Of a stretch of DNA of 31,513 nucleotides, positions 16,037 through 23,332 are shown one piece after another. This DNA comes from an uncultured Eubacteriales bacterium. Its GTDB lineage: Bacteria > Bacillota > Clostridia > Oscillospirales > Oscillospiraceae. Positions within the stretch are counted from its first letter, which is position 1. Every line of letters starts with the position of its first letter. A program made the translations under genes and the position numbers. The stretch lies in NCBI GenBank assembly GCA_900548615.1, contig URKW01000012.1, positions 1 to 31,513 of the forward strand, in the 5' to 3' direction. Below the pieces are notes generated by a model. It was not told the origin of the DNA. It did not search any database and saw nothing but the letters and a program-made list of their open reading frames with translations.

Positions 16037-17623
16037 ATGGAAAATAACAATGCTCCCCTGTTGGAGATGCGCAACATCCAGAAGGACTTCTTCGGAAACC
16101 AGGTGTTGACGGATATCAACTTCACGCTGAAAGAGGGCGAGGTGCTGGGTCTTGTGGGCGAAAACGGCGCCGGCAAGAGCACCCTGATGAAGATCCTTTT
16201 CGGCATGGACGTGATCCGCGAGACCGGCGGTTATAAAGGCGACGTCCTCATTAACGGCGAGAAGGTCACCTTCAACACGCCGTTCGATGCGCTGAAGGCC
16301 GGTATCGGCATGGTGCATCAGGAATTCTCTCTGATCCCCGGCTTCACCGCCACAGAAAACATTCTGCTCAACCGTGAGCCGAAAAAGAAAAACGTCATCT
16401 CAGAAGTGTTCGGCGATAGAATGGACACTCTCGATTATAAGGAAATGGATGTGCGCGCCAAGCGCGCCATCGAAAAAATGGGCGTTGAGATCGACCAGAA
16501 AATGATCATCAGCAGCATGCCTGTGGGCCACAAGCAGTTTACCGAGATCGCCCGCGAGCTCAGCAAGGAAAACCTGAAGCTGCTGATCCTGGACGAGCCC
16601 ACCGCCGTGCTGACGGAGAAGGAAGCCGAAGCGCTACTGGACTCCATCCGCAATATGTCCGCCCAGGGCATTGCCATCATCTTCATCACCCATCGTCTTC
16701 ATGAGATCCTGTCCGTCTGCGACAAGGTGGTCATCATGCGCGACGGCTATGTGGTCAAGGATACTCCCGCCAAGGAGACCGACGTGACGGATATCACCAA
16801 GTGGATGGTGGGCCGCAACGTGGAAAGTGCCGCCGTGGCGCAGGATATCAAGATCGACCCCAACGCCAAGACCATCATGTCCATCCGCAAGCTGTGGGTG
16901 GATATGCCCGGTGAGATCGTCCGCAACGTGAACCTTGACATTAAGGAGGGCGAGATCCTGGGTATCGGCGGTCTGGCCGGTCAGGGCAAGCTGGGTATCC
17001 CCAACGGTATCATGGGTCTGTACGAGGCCGGCGGCACCGTGGAATTCGACGGCAAGCCCATCGCCCTCAACAGTCCCCGCAAGTGTCTGGACGCCTCTCT
17101 GGCCTTCGTGTCGGAGGATCGCCGCGGCGTGGGTCTGCTGCTGGACGAGTCGCTGGAGTGGAACGTGGCGTTCCCCGCCATGCAGATCCACGACAAGTTC
17201 CTGAAGAAGCACCTTTTCTTCACGTGGCGTGATGAAAAGGCCATCCATCAGGTCACCCAGAAGTACATCGACGAGCTTCAGATCAAGTGCACCAGCTCCC
17301 TGCAAAAGGCAAGAGAGCTGTCCGGCGGCAACCAGCAGAAGATCTGCCTTGCCAAGGCCTTCGCGCTGGAGCCCCGTTTCCTCTTTGTCTCCGAGCCTAC
17401 CCGCGGCATCGACGTGGGCGCAAAGGCGCTGGTGCTGGAGGCCCTGAAGAAGTTCAACCGCGAGAGCGGCATCACCGTGGTGATGATCTCCTCCGAGCTG
17501 GAAGAGCTGCGTCAGGTCTGTGACCGGATCGCCATCGTCTCCGGCGGCAAGATCGCCGGTATCCTGCCGGCTGACCATAGCTCCGAGGAATTCGGCATGC
17601 TGATGGTCAGTCAGGTGAAGTAA
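16037..17623 (+). CDS. RbsA-like double-domain ABC ATPase
   Basis: A 528-residue tandem nucleotide-binding protein of the sugar/nucleoside importer class. NBD1 has Walker A GENGAGKS (41-48), Walker B LLILDEPTA (182-190) and switch His219, but its signature is degenerate (PVGHKQFTE). NBD2 has a degenerate P-loop GLAGQGKLG (312-320) and an intact signature LSGGNQQK (428-435). The usual Asp before the catalytic Glu is Ser (VSEPTRGID, 451-459). One complete ATP site can therefore form, from NBD1 Walker A and NBD2 signature, the asymmetry known in RbsA-type proteins. It energises the two permeases that follow. The gene starts 21 bases after the hairpin and ends 10 bases before the first permease. 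Confidence 0.92.
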   Translation: MENNNAPLLEMRNIQKDFFGNQVLTDINFTLKEGEVLGLVGENGAGKSTLMKILFGMDVIRETGGYKGDVLINGEKVTFNTPFDALKAGIGMVHQEFSLIPGFTATENILLNREPKKKNVISEVFGDRMDTLDYKEMDVRAKRAIEKMGVEIDQKMIISSMPVGHKQFTEIARELSKENLKLLILDEPTAVLTEKEAEALLDSIRNMSAQGIAIIFITHRLHEILSVCDKVVIMRDGYVVKDTPAKETDVTDITKWMVGRNVESAAVAQDIKIDPNAKTIMSIRKLWVDMPGEIVRNVNLDIKEGEILGIGGLAGQGKLGIPNGIMGLYEAGGTVEFDGKPIALNSPRKCLDASLAFVSEDRRGVGLLLDESLEWNVAFPAMQIHDKFLKKHLFFTWRDEKAIHQVTQKYIDELQIKCTSSLQKARELSGGNQQKICLAKAFALEPRFLFVSEPTRGIDVGAKALVLEALKKFNRESGITVVMISSELEELRQVCDRIAIVSGGKIAGILPADHSSEEFGMLMVSQVK

Positions 17624-17633
17624 GGAGGACAAG

Positions 17634-18719
17634 ATGGGCAAAAATGTAACCACAAGTCTTGGCAACAAGACGAAATTCCGGCAGCTGATCGATAATTTCG
17701 GACTGCCCCGCGTCATCATCACGGGCTTCCTGCTGCTGCTGTTTATCTCCGCCCCTATCGTGGGCGCCGATCTGGCCACCCAGATCACCAATACCATCAA
17801 CCGCTTCAGCTGGAACGCCGTTCTGGTGCTGGCCATGGTTCCCATGATCCATTCCGGCTGCGGCCTGAACTTCGGCCTGCCGCTGGGCATCGTGTCCGGT
17901 CTGCTGGGCGCCACGCTGTCCATCGAGTTCGGCTTTACCGGCCCCATGAGCTTCGTGATGGCGATCCTGATCTCCACCCCCTTCGCGCTACTGTTCGGCG
18001 GCGGCTACGGCTGGCTGCTGAACAAGATCAAGGGCGGCGAAATGATGATCGCCACCTACGTGGGCTTCTCCGCCGTGTCCTTCATGTGCATGATGTGGCT
18101 GCTGCTGCCGTACCGTCATCCCACCATGGTGTGGGGCTTCGCCGGTACCGGCCTGCGTACCGTTATCTCGCTGGAGGGCTTCTATGACCAGCTGCTGGCC
18201 AACTTCCTGGCCATCGACCTGAACGGCATCGGCATCAACCTGCGGATCCCCACCGGCAGCCTGCTGGTGTTCGCGCTGCTGGCGCTGGCCATGTGGGCGT
18301 TCCTGCACACCAAGACCGGTACCGCCATGACCGCCGTGGGCTCCAACCCGGCGTTCGCCAAGGCCGCCGGCATCAACGTGGACAAGATGCGTCTTATCTC
18401 CGTCATCATGTCCACATGGCTGGGCGCCGTGGGTATCCTGATGTACGAGCAGGGCTTCGGCTTCGTGCAGCTGTACATGGGCCCCTTCTGGATGGCGCTG
18501 CCCGCCGTGTCCGCCATCCTCATCGGCGGCGCGTCCGTGAATAAGGCGTCGATTCCCAATGTGATCATCGGTACGTTCCTGTTCCAGGGCATCGTCACCA
18601 TGACGCCTACCGTCATGAACTCCGCGTTCCACATGGATATGTCCGAGGTCATCCGTATCATCGTCTCCAACGGCATGATCCTGTACGCACTGACCAGAAA
18701 GACGGAAGGAGGGCGCTGA
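17634..18719 (+). CDS. RbsC-like ABC permease, subunit 1
   Basis: A 361-residue membrane protein of the BPD_transp_2 family with 8-10 hydrophobic segments. The cytoplasmic loop contacting the ATPase is visible as TAVGSNPAFAKAAGINVDKMR (about residues 235-256). It is followed by the Gly/Ala-rich segment ILIGGASVNKA that is typical of this family. It starts with AAGGAGG placed well before the ATG and is 2 bases from the second permease. It should form a heterodimer channel with that protein. The family usually carries sugars, nucleosides, autoinducers or branched-chain amino acids; the substrate here is unknown. Confidence 0.9.
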   Translation: MGKNVTTSLGNKTKFRQLIDNFGLPRVIITGFLLLLFISAPIVGADLATQITNTINRFSWNAVLVLAMVPMIHSGCGLNFGLPLGIVSGLLGATLSIEFGFTGPMSFVMAILISTPFALLFGGGYGWLLNKIKGGEMMIATYVGFSAVSFMCMMWLLLPYRHPTMVWGFAGTGLRTVISLEGFYDQLLANFLAIDLNGIGINLRIPTGSLLVFALLALAMWAFLHTKTGTAMTAVGSNPAFAKAAGINVDKMRLISVIMSTWLGAVGILMYEQGFGFVQLYMGPFWMALPAVSAILIGGASVNKASIPNVIIGTFLFQGIVTMTPTVMNSAFHMDMSEVIRIIVSNGMILYALTRKTEGGR

Positions 18720-18721
18720 AC

Positions 18722-19855
18722 ATGAATAATCTGATGAAGAAAAAAGTAAGCGTTCTTGACCTGATCCGCGGCAACTCCGTGCCGCTGATGTTCGTCCTGA
18801 TCTGCGCCGTGTTTATCCCGCTGTCCGGCTTCTCCGGCAGCTATCTGCTCAACGAGATCATGACCCGTCTGGGCCGCAACGCCTTCCTGATCCTCAGCCT
18901 GCTGATCCCCATTATGGCCGGTATGGGCCTGAACTTCGGCATGACGCTGGGCGCCATGGCGGGCCAGATCGGCCTGATCCTGGTAGCCGACTGGCAGATC
19001 TGGGGTATCCCCGGTCTGGTGCTGGCGGCCATCATCTCCATCCCCATCTCCATCCTGCTGGGCCTGATGTGCGGCGTGCTGCTGAACCGGGCCAAGGGCC
19101 GCGAGATGATCACCAGCTACATCATTTCCTTCTTCGTGAACGGCGTGTATATGCTGGTGGTGCTGTACATGATGGGCCCCATCATCCCCATTGCCCACAA
19201 CACCCTGAAGCTGCCCCGCGGCTACGGTATCCGCAATACCGTCAGCCTGCTGCCCATGCGCCAGACCATCGATAATGCGCTGGCCATCTACGTGGGCGGC
19301 GTCAAGATCCCCGTACTGACCCTTATCATCATTGCGGTGGCCTGCCTGTTCATCGTGTGGTTCCGCAAGACCAAGCTGGGTCAGGACATGCGCGCCGTGG
19401 GTCAGGACATGGAGGTGGCCCGTGACGCCGGTATCAACGTGGAGCGCACCCGCATCATCTCCATGGTGATCTCCACCGTGTTCGCCGGCTTCGGCATGAT
19501 CATCTACCTGCAGAATCTGGGTAACTTCCCCACCTACAGCGCCCACACCAACGTGGGTATGTTCTGTATCGCGGCTCTGCTGGTGGGCGGCGCGTCCGTG
19601 GAAAAGGCATCCATCGGCAACGTGTTCCTGGGCGTTATCCTGTTCCACACCATGTTCATCGTGGCGCCCTCTGCCGGTACGAAGATCACCGGCGACTCCA
19701 TGATCGGCGAGTACTTCCGTGTGTTCATTTCCTACGCGGTCATCACCATCGCACTGGTCATGTACGAAACCAAGAAGCGCAAGTCCCAGAGCCTGATGGG
19801 CCAGATGCTGGCGCAGGCCCAGAAGGACGAGGAGGAGGAGGGTAAGACGGCATGA
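18722..19855 (+). CDS. RbsC-like ABC permease, subunit 2
   Basis: A 377-residue BPD_transp_2 membrane protein, distantly similar to the one before. It has the ATPase-contact loop RAVGQDMEVARDAGINVERTR and the family segment LLVGGASVEKASIGNVFLG. The C-terminal tail is charged (KRKSQSL to DEEEEGKTA), suggesting it is cytoplasmic. GGAGGG lies before the ATG. Its stop overlaps the start of the next gene (ATGA), so the small protein that follows is translated with it and is probably part of the same complex. Two unlike permeases with one double ATPase is the pattern of nucleoside-type importers rather than ribose importers. Confidence 0.9.
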   Translation: MNNLMKKKVSVLDLIRGNSVPLMFVLICAVFIPLSGFSGSYLLNEIMTRLGRNAFLILSLLIPIMAGMGLNFGMTLGAMAGQIGLILVADWQIWGIPGLVLAAIISIPISILLGLMCGVLLNRAKGREMITSYIISFFVNGVYMLVVLYMMGPIIPIAHNTLKLPRGYGIRNTVSLLPMRQTIDNALAIYVGGVKIPVLTLIIIAVACLFIVWFRKTKLGQDMRAVGQDMEVARDAGINVERTRIISMVISTVFAGFGMIIYLQNLGNFPTYSAHTNVGMFCIAALLVGGASVEKASIGNVFLGVILFHTMFIVAPSAGTKITGDSMIGEYFRVFISYAVITIALVMYETKKRKSQSLMGQMLAQAQKDEEEEGKTA

Positions 19856-20340
19856 AAGCACGCAGACTGATTATCCGAATCGCCGCCGTTCTGGTGCTGG
19901 TCGTGATCGGCGTGATCATGAGCATCATCGGCCGCGGCCATACCATCTATCTGGACAACAAGACGCTGGAGTACGACGGCCAGACCTACAAGGCACCCTA
20001 TAAGGTGACCATCACCGTGGGCGGCGAGGAGCTGACCAAGCTGTACGACAAGGAGCGCGGCTCCACCACCTGCCTGGGCCAGACCTTCACCGTGACGCTG
20101 ACCGTTATGGAAAAGAAGAACGGCACGGAGGAGACCCAGACCTACAAGATCCCCGTCCCCAAGAACATGGACGGCGTGATTCTCAACATCCCCGGCTATC
20201 TGGCCGGTCTGCCTCAGGAGGCGTACATCACCGAGTTCGTTCCGGCTGTGACGGAGGAGCCCGTTGACGACGAGGTTCCCGGCGGTGAGGACGACCTGAT
20301 CCCCAGCACCGATGGCGATTCCGCGATCCCTGATATGTAA
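19852..20340 (+). CDS. small membrane-anchored protein, probably DUF6672
   Basis: A 162-residue protein of unknown function. Residues 7-27 form one transmembrane helix, followed by an extracytoplasmic beta-rich region (HTIYLDNKTLEYDGQTYKAPYKV...) with paired Lys/Glu strands and an acidic, Pro/Asp-rich tail. I think it matches the family called DUF6672, seen with DUF3798-type importers, but could not verify this. It overlaps permease 2 by 4 bases. Position and topology suggest an accessory subunit that holds or tunes the receptor at the membrane. It is not a lipoprotein and has no catalytic motif that I can see. Confidence 0.75.
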   Translation: MKARRLIIRIAAVLVLVVIGVIMSIIGRGHTIYLDNKTLEYDGQTYKAPYKVTITVGGEELTKLYDKERGSTTCLGQTFTVTLTVMEKKNGTEETQTYKIPVPKNMDGVILNIPGYLAGLPQEAYITEFVPAVTEEPVDDEVPGGEDDLIPSTDGDSAIPDM

Positions 20341-20349
20341 AAATGCTTC

Positions 20350-20382
20350 GATACAGCCCATGCTGCCTGCATGGGCTGTATC
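20350..20382 (+). other. 14-bp perfect hairpin before pepD
   Basis: GATACAGCCCATGC, loop TGCCT, GCATGGGCTGTATC, followed by AGCCATTGTGG with no U-run. It lies 10 bases after the small membrane protein gene and 39 bases before pepD. Without a U-tract it is more likely an RNA-stability or processing element than a terminator, which would leave pepD in the importer operon. No separate pepD promoter was recognised. Confidence 0.65.
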
Positions 20383-20421
20383 AGCCATTGTGGAAAAACA
20401 AGCAAAACGGAGGTAAATATT

Positions 20422-21870
20422 ATGGCTGTATTGTCCGGGCTGAAGCCTGAAAGAGTGTTTGCGTATTTTGAGAAGCTCTGCTCCGTGCCTCACGGCAGCG
20501 GCAACACCAAGATCATCAGCGATATGTGCGTGGGCTTCGCCAAGGAGATGGGCCTGCGGTACCGTCAGGAGCCCTGCAACAACGTCATTATCTGGAAGGA
20601 CGCTTCCGCTGGGTACGAGAACGCCGCGCCCATCATTCTGCAGGGCCATATCGACATGGTCTGCGCCAAGACCGACGACTGCACCAAGGACATGACCACC
20701 GAGGGTCTTGACCTGATGACCGACGGTGAGTGGGTGTGGGCCGACAAGACCTCTCTGGGCGGCGACAACGGCATCGCCGTGGCTATGATCTTGGCCATTC
20801 TGGAGGACGAGACGCTGGCCCATCCCCCTATCGAGGCGGTGTTCACCGTGGACGAGGAGGTGGGCATGGACGGCGCCTTCGCGCTGGACTGCTCCGACCT
20901 GAAGGGCAGGAAGCTGCTGAATCTGGACTCCGAGATCGAGGGCGTGTTTACCGTTTCCTGCGCCGGCGGTATGCGGGCCGACTGCCATCTGCCCGGCATC
21001 ATGGAGCCTGTGGCCGGTATGGCGGGCTATTCTATTACGCTGGCGGGCTTGCAGGGCGGCCACTCCGGCGGAGACATTCATCTGGGTCGCGCCAGTGCCA
21101 ATCAGGTGATGGGCCGCGTGCTGTACAGCGCCATGGAGCGCTTCCGCGGCCTGCGTCTGGCGGCGGTGTCCGGCGGCCAGTTCGATAACGTCATCTGTTC
21201 CCGCTGCGACGCGGCGGTGGCGATCCCCACCGGAAAGGAAGCGGCATTTGAAGCGTTCATCGCGGAGTTCGACGCCATCCTGAAGAACGAATACGCCGGC
21301 TGCGACGACGGCATCACCCTGACGTGCGCCAAGACCGGCGTGACCGCCGCCATCAGCGAGGTCACCACCAACCTCATGCTGCATACGCTGCTGGCGCTGC
21401 CCCAGGGCGTGCAGGCCATGAGCGTGGACTTCCCCGGCCTGACCCAGACCTCCCTGAACATGGGTGTGCTGAAGCTGGAGGACGACGGTCTGCACATCAC
21501 CTTCTCCATCCGCTCCAGCATCGCCTCCCAGAAGGAGATGCTGGCCCAGCGCATCCACGCCATCGTGGAGTTCGCCGGCGGCACCGTCACCGAGCGGGGC
21601 AAGTACCCCGGCTGGCAGTACGAGCGCGACTCCCAATTCCGGGACATGGTGCTGGAGGCCTATCACGACCTGACCGGCAAGGAGGGCGTGGTGGAAGCCA
21701 CCCACGGCGGTCTGGAGTGCGGTCTGCTGATCGAGAAGATCCCCGGTCTGGACGCCATTTCCATGGGCCCGGAGCTGCACGACGTTCACTCTGTCCGTGA
21801 GCGGCTCAGCGTTCCCTCTACCGAGCGGATGTATGAGCTGCTGTGCGAGGCGCTGAAGCGCAGCAAGTGA
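20422..21870 (+). CDS. pepD: aminoacyl-histidine dipeptidase (M20 family)
   Basis: A 482-residue cytoplasmic zinc dipeptidase of the PepD (Xaa-His, carnosinase-like) branch of M20. Metal ligands and catalytic residues are visible in order: His in ILQGHIDMV, bridging Asp in LGGDNGI, catalytic Glu in VDEEVGM, Asp/Glu in NLDSEIE, and the late His in ELHDVHS. The dimerisation (lid) domain contains GGHSGGDIH. The length is typical. The ATG at 20422 has GGAGGTAAATATT before it. No signal peptide is present, so it works on dipeptides that have entered the cell. Its place right after a complete importer suggests they share a substrate. PepD enzymes are, however, fairly broad and the link is inference. 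Confidence 0.93.
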   Translation: MAVLSGLKPERVFAYFEKLCSVPHGSGNTKIISDMCVGFAKEMGLRYRQEPCNNVIIWKDASAGYENAAPIILQGHIDMVCAKTDDCTKDMTTEGLDLMTDGEWVWADKTSLGGDNGIAVAMILAILEDETLAHPPIEAVFTVDEEVGMDGAFALDCSDLKGRKLLNLDSEIEGVFTVSCAGGMRADCHLPGIMEPVAGMAGYSITLAGLQGGHSGGDIHLGRASANQVMGRVLYSAMERFRGLRLAAVSGGQFDNVICSRCDAAVAIPTGKEAAFEAFIAEFDAILKNEYAGCDDGITLTCAKTGVTAAISEVTTNLMLHTLLALPQGVQAMSVDFPGLTQTSLNMGVLKLEDDGLHITFSIRSSIASQKEMLAQRIHAIVEFAGGTVTERGKYPGWQYERDSQFRDMVLEAYHDLTGKEGVVEATHGGLECGLLIEKIPGLDAISMGPELHDVHSVRERLSVPSTERMYELLCEALKRSK

Positions 21871-21893
21871 CCAGACACCACAATATGTAGTAT

Positions 21894-21938
21894 ATTTGCC
21901 CTGCAAAACGGCTTGTTTTGCAGGGCAAATGTCTTTTT
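21894..21938 (+). terminator. strong terminator of the importer-pepD unit
   Basis: ATTTGCCCTGCAAAAC, loop GGCTT, GTTTTGCAGGGCAAAT: 16 perfect bp, then GTCTTTTT. It is the first true intrinsic terminator after the promoter at 14632, supporting one long transcript. Confidence 0.9.
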
Positions 21939-21939
21939 A

Positions 21940-22121
21940 ATGCAATTTCTGCAAGATACCCGCCAAAAGCGCTGGCTTTTGCAGTGGTAAAAATGTGAAT
22001 GGCGTTGCGCATATTGTGCATAAACGCGGGAATTATTCCGAAGAAAATGAAAGAAAACACATGAAAAATGCGTTGTGTGAAAAAGCTGCAAAAAATAAAA
22101 TGAATTTCTTGCCGATTTGAC
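21940..22121 (+). other. AT-rich leader region with TTGTG motifs
   Basis: No gene is visible. The segment carries TTGTGCATAA (22014-22023) inside GCGCATATTGTGCATAAACG, and TTGTGTGAAA (22073-22082) preceded by CACATGAAAAATG. The same words recur upstream of the pyrophosphatase gene. They are probably binding sites for a shared regulator. Confidence 0.45.
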
Positions 22122-22150
22122 TTGCAAAAAACAAAATCTGGGAGTATAAT
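22122..22150 (+). promoter_or_regulatory. sigma-A promoter of the TAXI-TRAP operon
   Basis: TTGCAA (22122-22127), 17-base spacer, TATAAT (22145-22150). The expected start near 22157 lies 52 bases before the ATG and excludes translation from earlier in-frame starts. Confidence 0.8.
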
Positions 22151-22208
22151 ACGCCTGTTGATAGAATTTGGCCGCGGAACACGGCACATTAAAATGAGGA
22201 GAATTACT

Positions 22209-23213
22209 ATGAAAAAGTTTTTTGCATTGATCCTGGCGCTGGCCATGGCTCTCAGCCTTGTGGCCTGCGGCGGCGGCACCGACAACGGTGACGGCGGCAG
22301 CAACGGCGGCGCGACCACCAAGATGCGCTTTGTTACCGGCGGCGAGTCTGGCACCTACTATGCTTTCGGCTCCGTCATCGCCCAGCACGCCACCAACAAC
22401 GCCGGTATCGACGTGGTGGGTCTGGTGGGCAACGGCTCCCAGTCCAACGTGCAGGAGCTGCAGGACGGCAACGCCGAGCTGGCCTTCTGCCAGTCCGATG
22501 TTATGGCCTATGCCTACAACGGCACCAACATCTTTGCCGATCACGGCAAGGTGGACTGCTTCTCCACTGTGGCCGCTCTGTACATGGAGCAGGTGCAGAT
22601 CGTCACCGTCGACCCCACCATCAAGACCGTGGAGGATCTGGCCGGTAAGAAGGTCTCCGTGGGCGCTGCCGGTTCCGGCGTGTACTTCAACGCCAAGGAT
22701 ATCCTGACCGCTTACGGCCTGGGCGATGTCAATGAGAATGACGAGTTCACCCAGATCAACGCCACCTATCAGTCCTTTGGCGACAGCGCCAACGACCTGA
22801 AGGACGGCAAGATCGACGCCGCCTTCATCGTGGCCGGCGCTCCCACCACTGCTGTCACCGATCTGGCCACCACCAAGGACGTGCATCTGGTCAGCTTGGA
22901 CGACGAGCATATCGCCAAGCTGCTGGAGACCTCCGACTACTACACCAAGACCGTGATCTCCAAGGATGTGTACGGTCTGGACGAGGATGTGACCACCGTG
23001 GCCGTGGCCGCTGTGATCCTGGCCCGCAACGATGTGTCCGAGGATGCCATCTATGCCCTGACCGCCGATATCTTTGACAACGCCGCTGATCTGGTCAGCA
23101 GCCATGCCAAGTATGGCGAGCTGAGCCTGGAGTTCGGTTCCTCCATCACCACCGTGCCTTATCATCCCGGCGCTGCCAAGTACTTCGCCGAGAAGGGCTT
23201 CACCGTCCAGTAA
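22209..23213 (+). CDS. TAXI-family TRAP transporter solute-binding lipoprotein
   Basis: A 334-residue surface receptor of the TAXI class of TRAP transporters. Signal sequence and lipobox LVAC give lipidated C20, followed by a Gly/Asp/Asn linker to about residue 37. The mature start MRFVTGGESGTYYAFG is the hallmark of TAXI proteins. GSQSNVQELQDGNAELAFCQSD and AGSGVYFNA are further family segments. Few TAXI ligands are known; those studied bind glutamate, 2-oxoglutarate or similar dicarboxylates. The ATG at 22209 has GAGGAG eight bases before it. It is followed by a U-less hairpin and the permease gene, the same layout as the ABC operon. Confidence 0.93.
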   Translation: MKKFFALILALAMALSLVACGGGTDNGDGGSNGGATTKMRFVTGGESGTYYAFGSVIAQHATNNAGIDVVGLVGNGSQSNVQELQDGNAELAFCQSDVMAYAYNGTNIFADHGKVDCFSTVAALYMEQVQIVTVDPTIKTVEDLAGKKVSVGAAGSGVYFNAKDILTAYGLGDVNENDEFTQINATYQSFGDSANDLKDGKIDAAFIVAGAPTTAVTDLATTKDVHLVSLDDEHIAKLLETSDYYTKTVISKDVYGLDEDVTTVAVAAVILARNDVSEDAIYALTADIFDNAADLVSSHAKYGELSLEFGSSITTVPYHPGAAKYFAEKGFTVQ

Positions 23214-23224
23214 ATTCTGAACGG

Positions 23225-23236
23225 CGCGTTAACGCG
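23225..23236. repeat. 12-bp perfect palindrome
   Basis: CGCGTTAACGCG, 12 bases after the TAXI gene stop and just before the hairpin at 23250. As RNA it would be a poor hairpin without a loop; as DNA it could be a dimer binding site. Function unknown. Confidence 0.4.
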
Positions 23237-23249
23237 AAAACGGTTTATC

Positions 23250-23283
23250 GAGACTACGGCAGGCACGTCCTGCCGTAGTTCTC
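23250..23283 (+). other. stable hairpin between receptor and permease genes
   Basis: GAGACTACGGCAGG, loop CACGT, CCTGCCGTAGTTCTC, about 14 bp with one bulge, and no U-run after it. It probably sets unequal amounts of receptor and permease from one mRNA, as does the hairpin at 15986. Confidence 0.7.
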
Positions 23284-23332
23284 GCTGTTCTCTGGCATAG
23301 CATCCCCCAAAACAACATCAAGGAGATCCACT

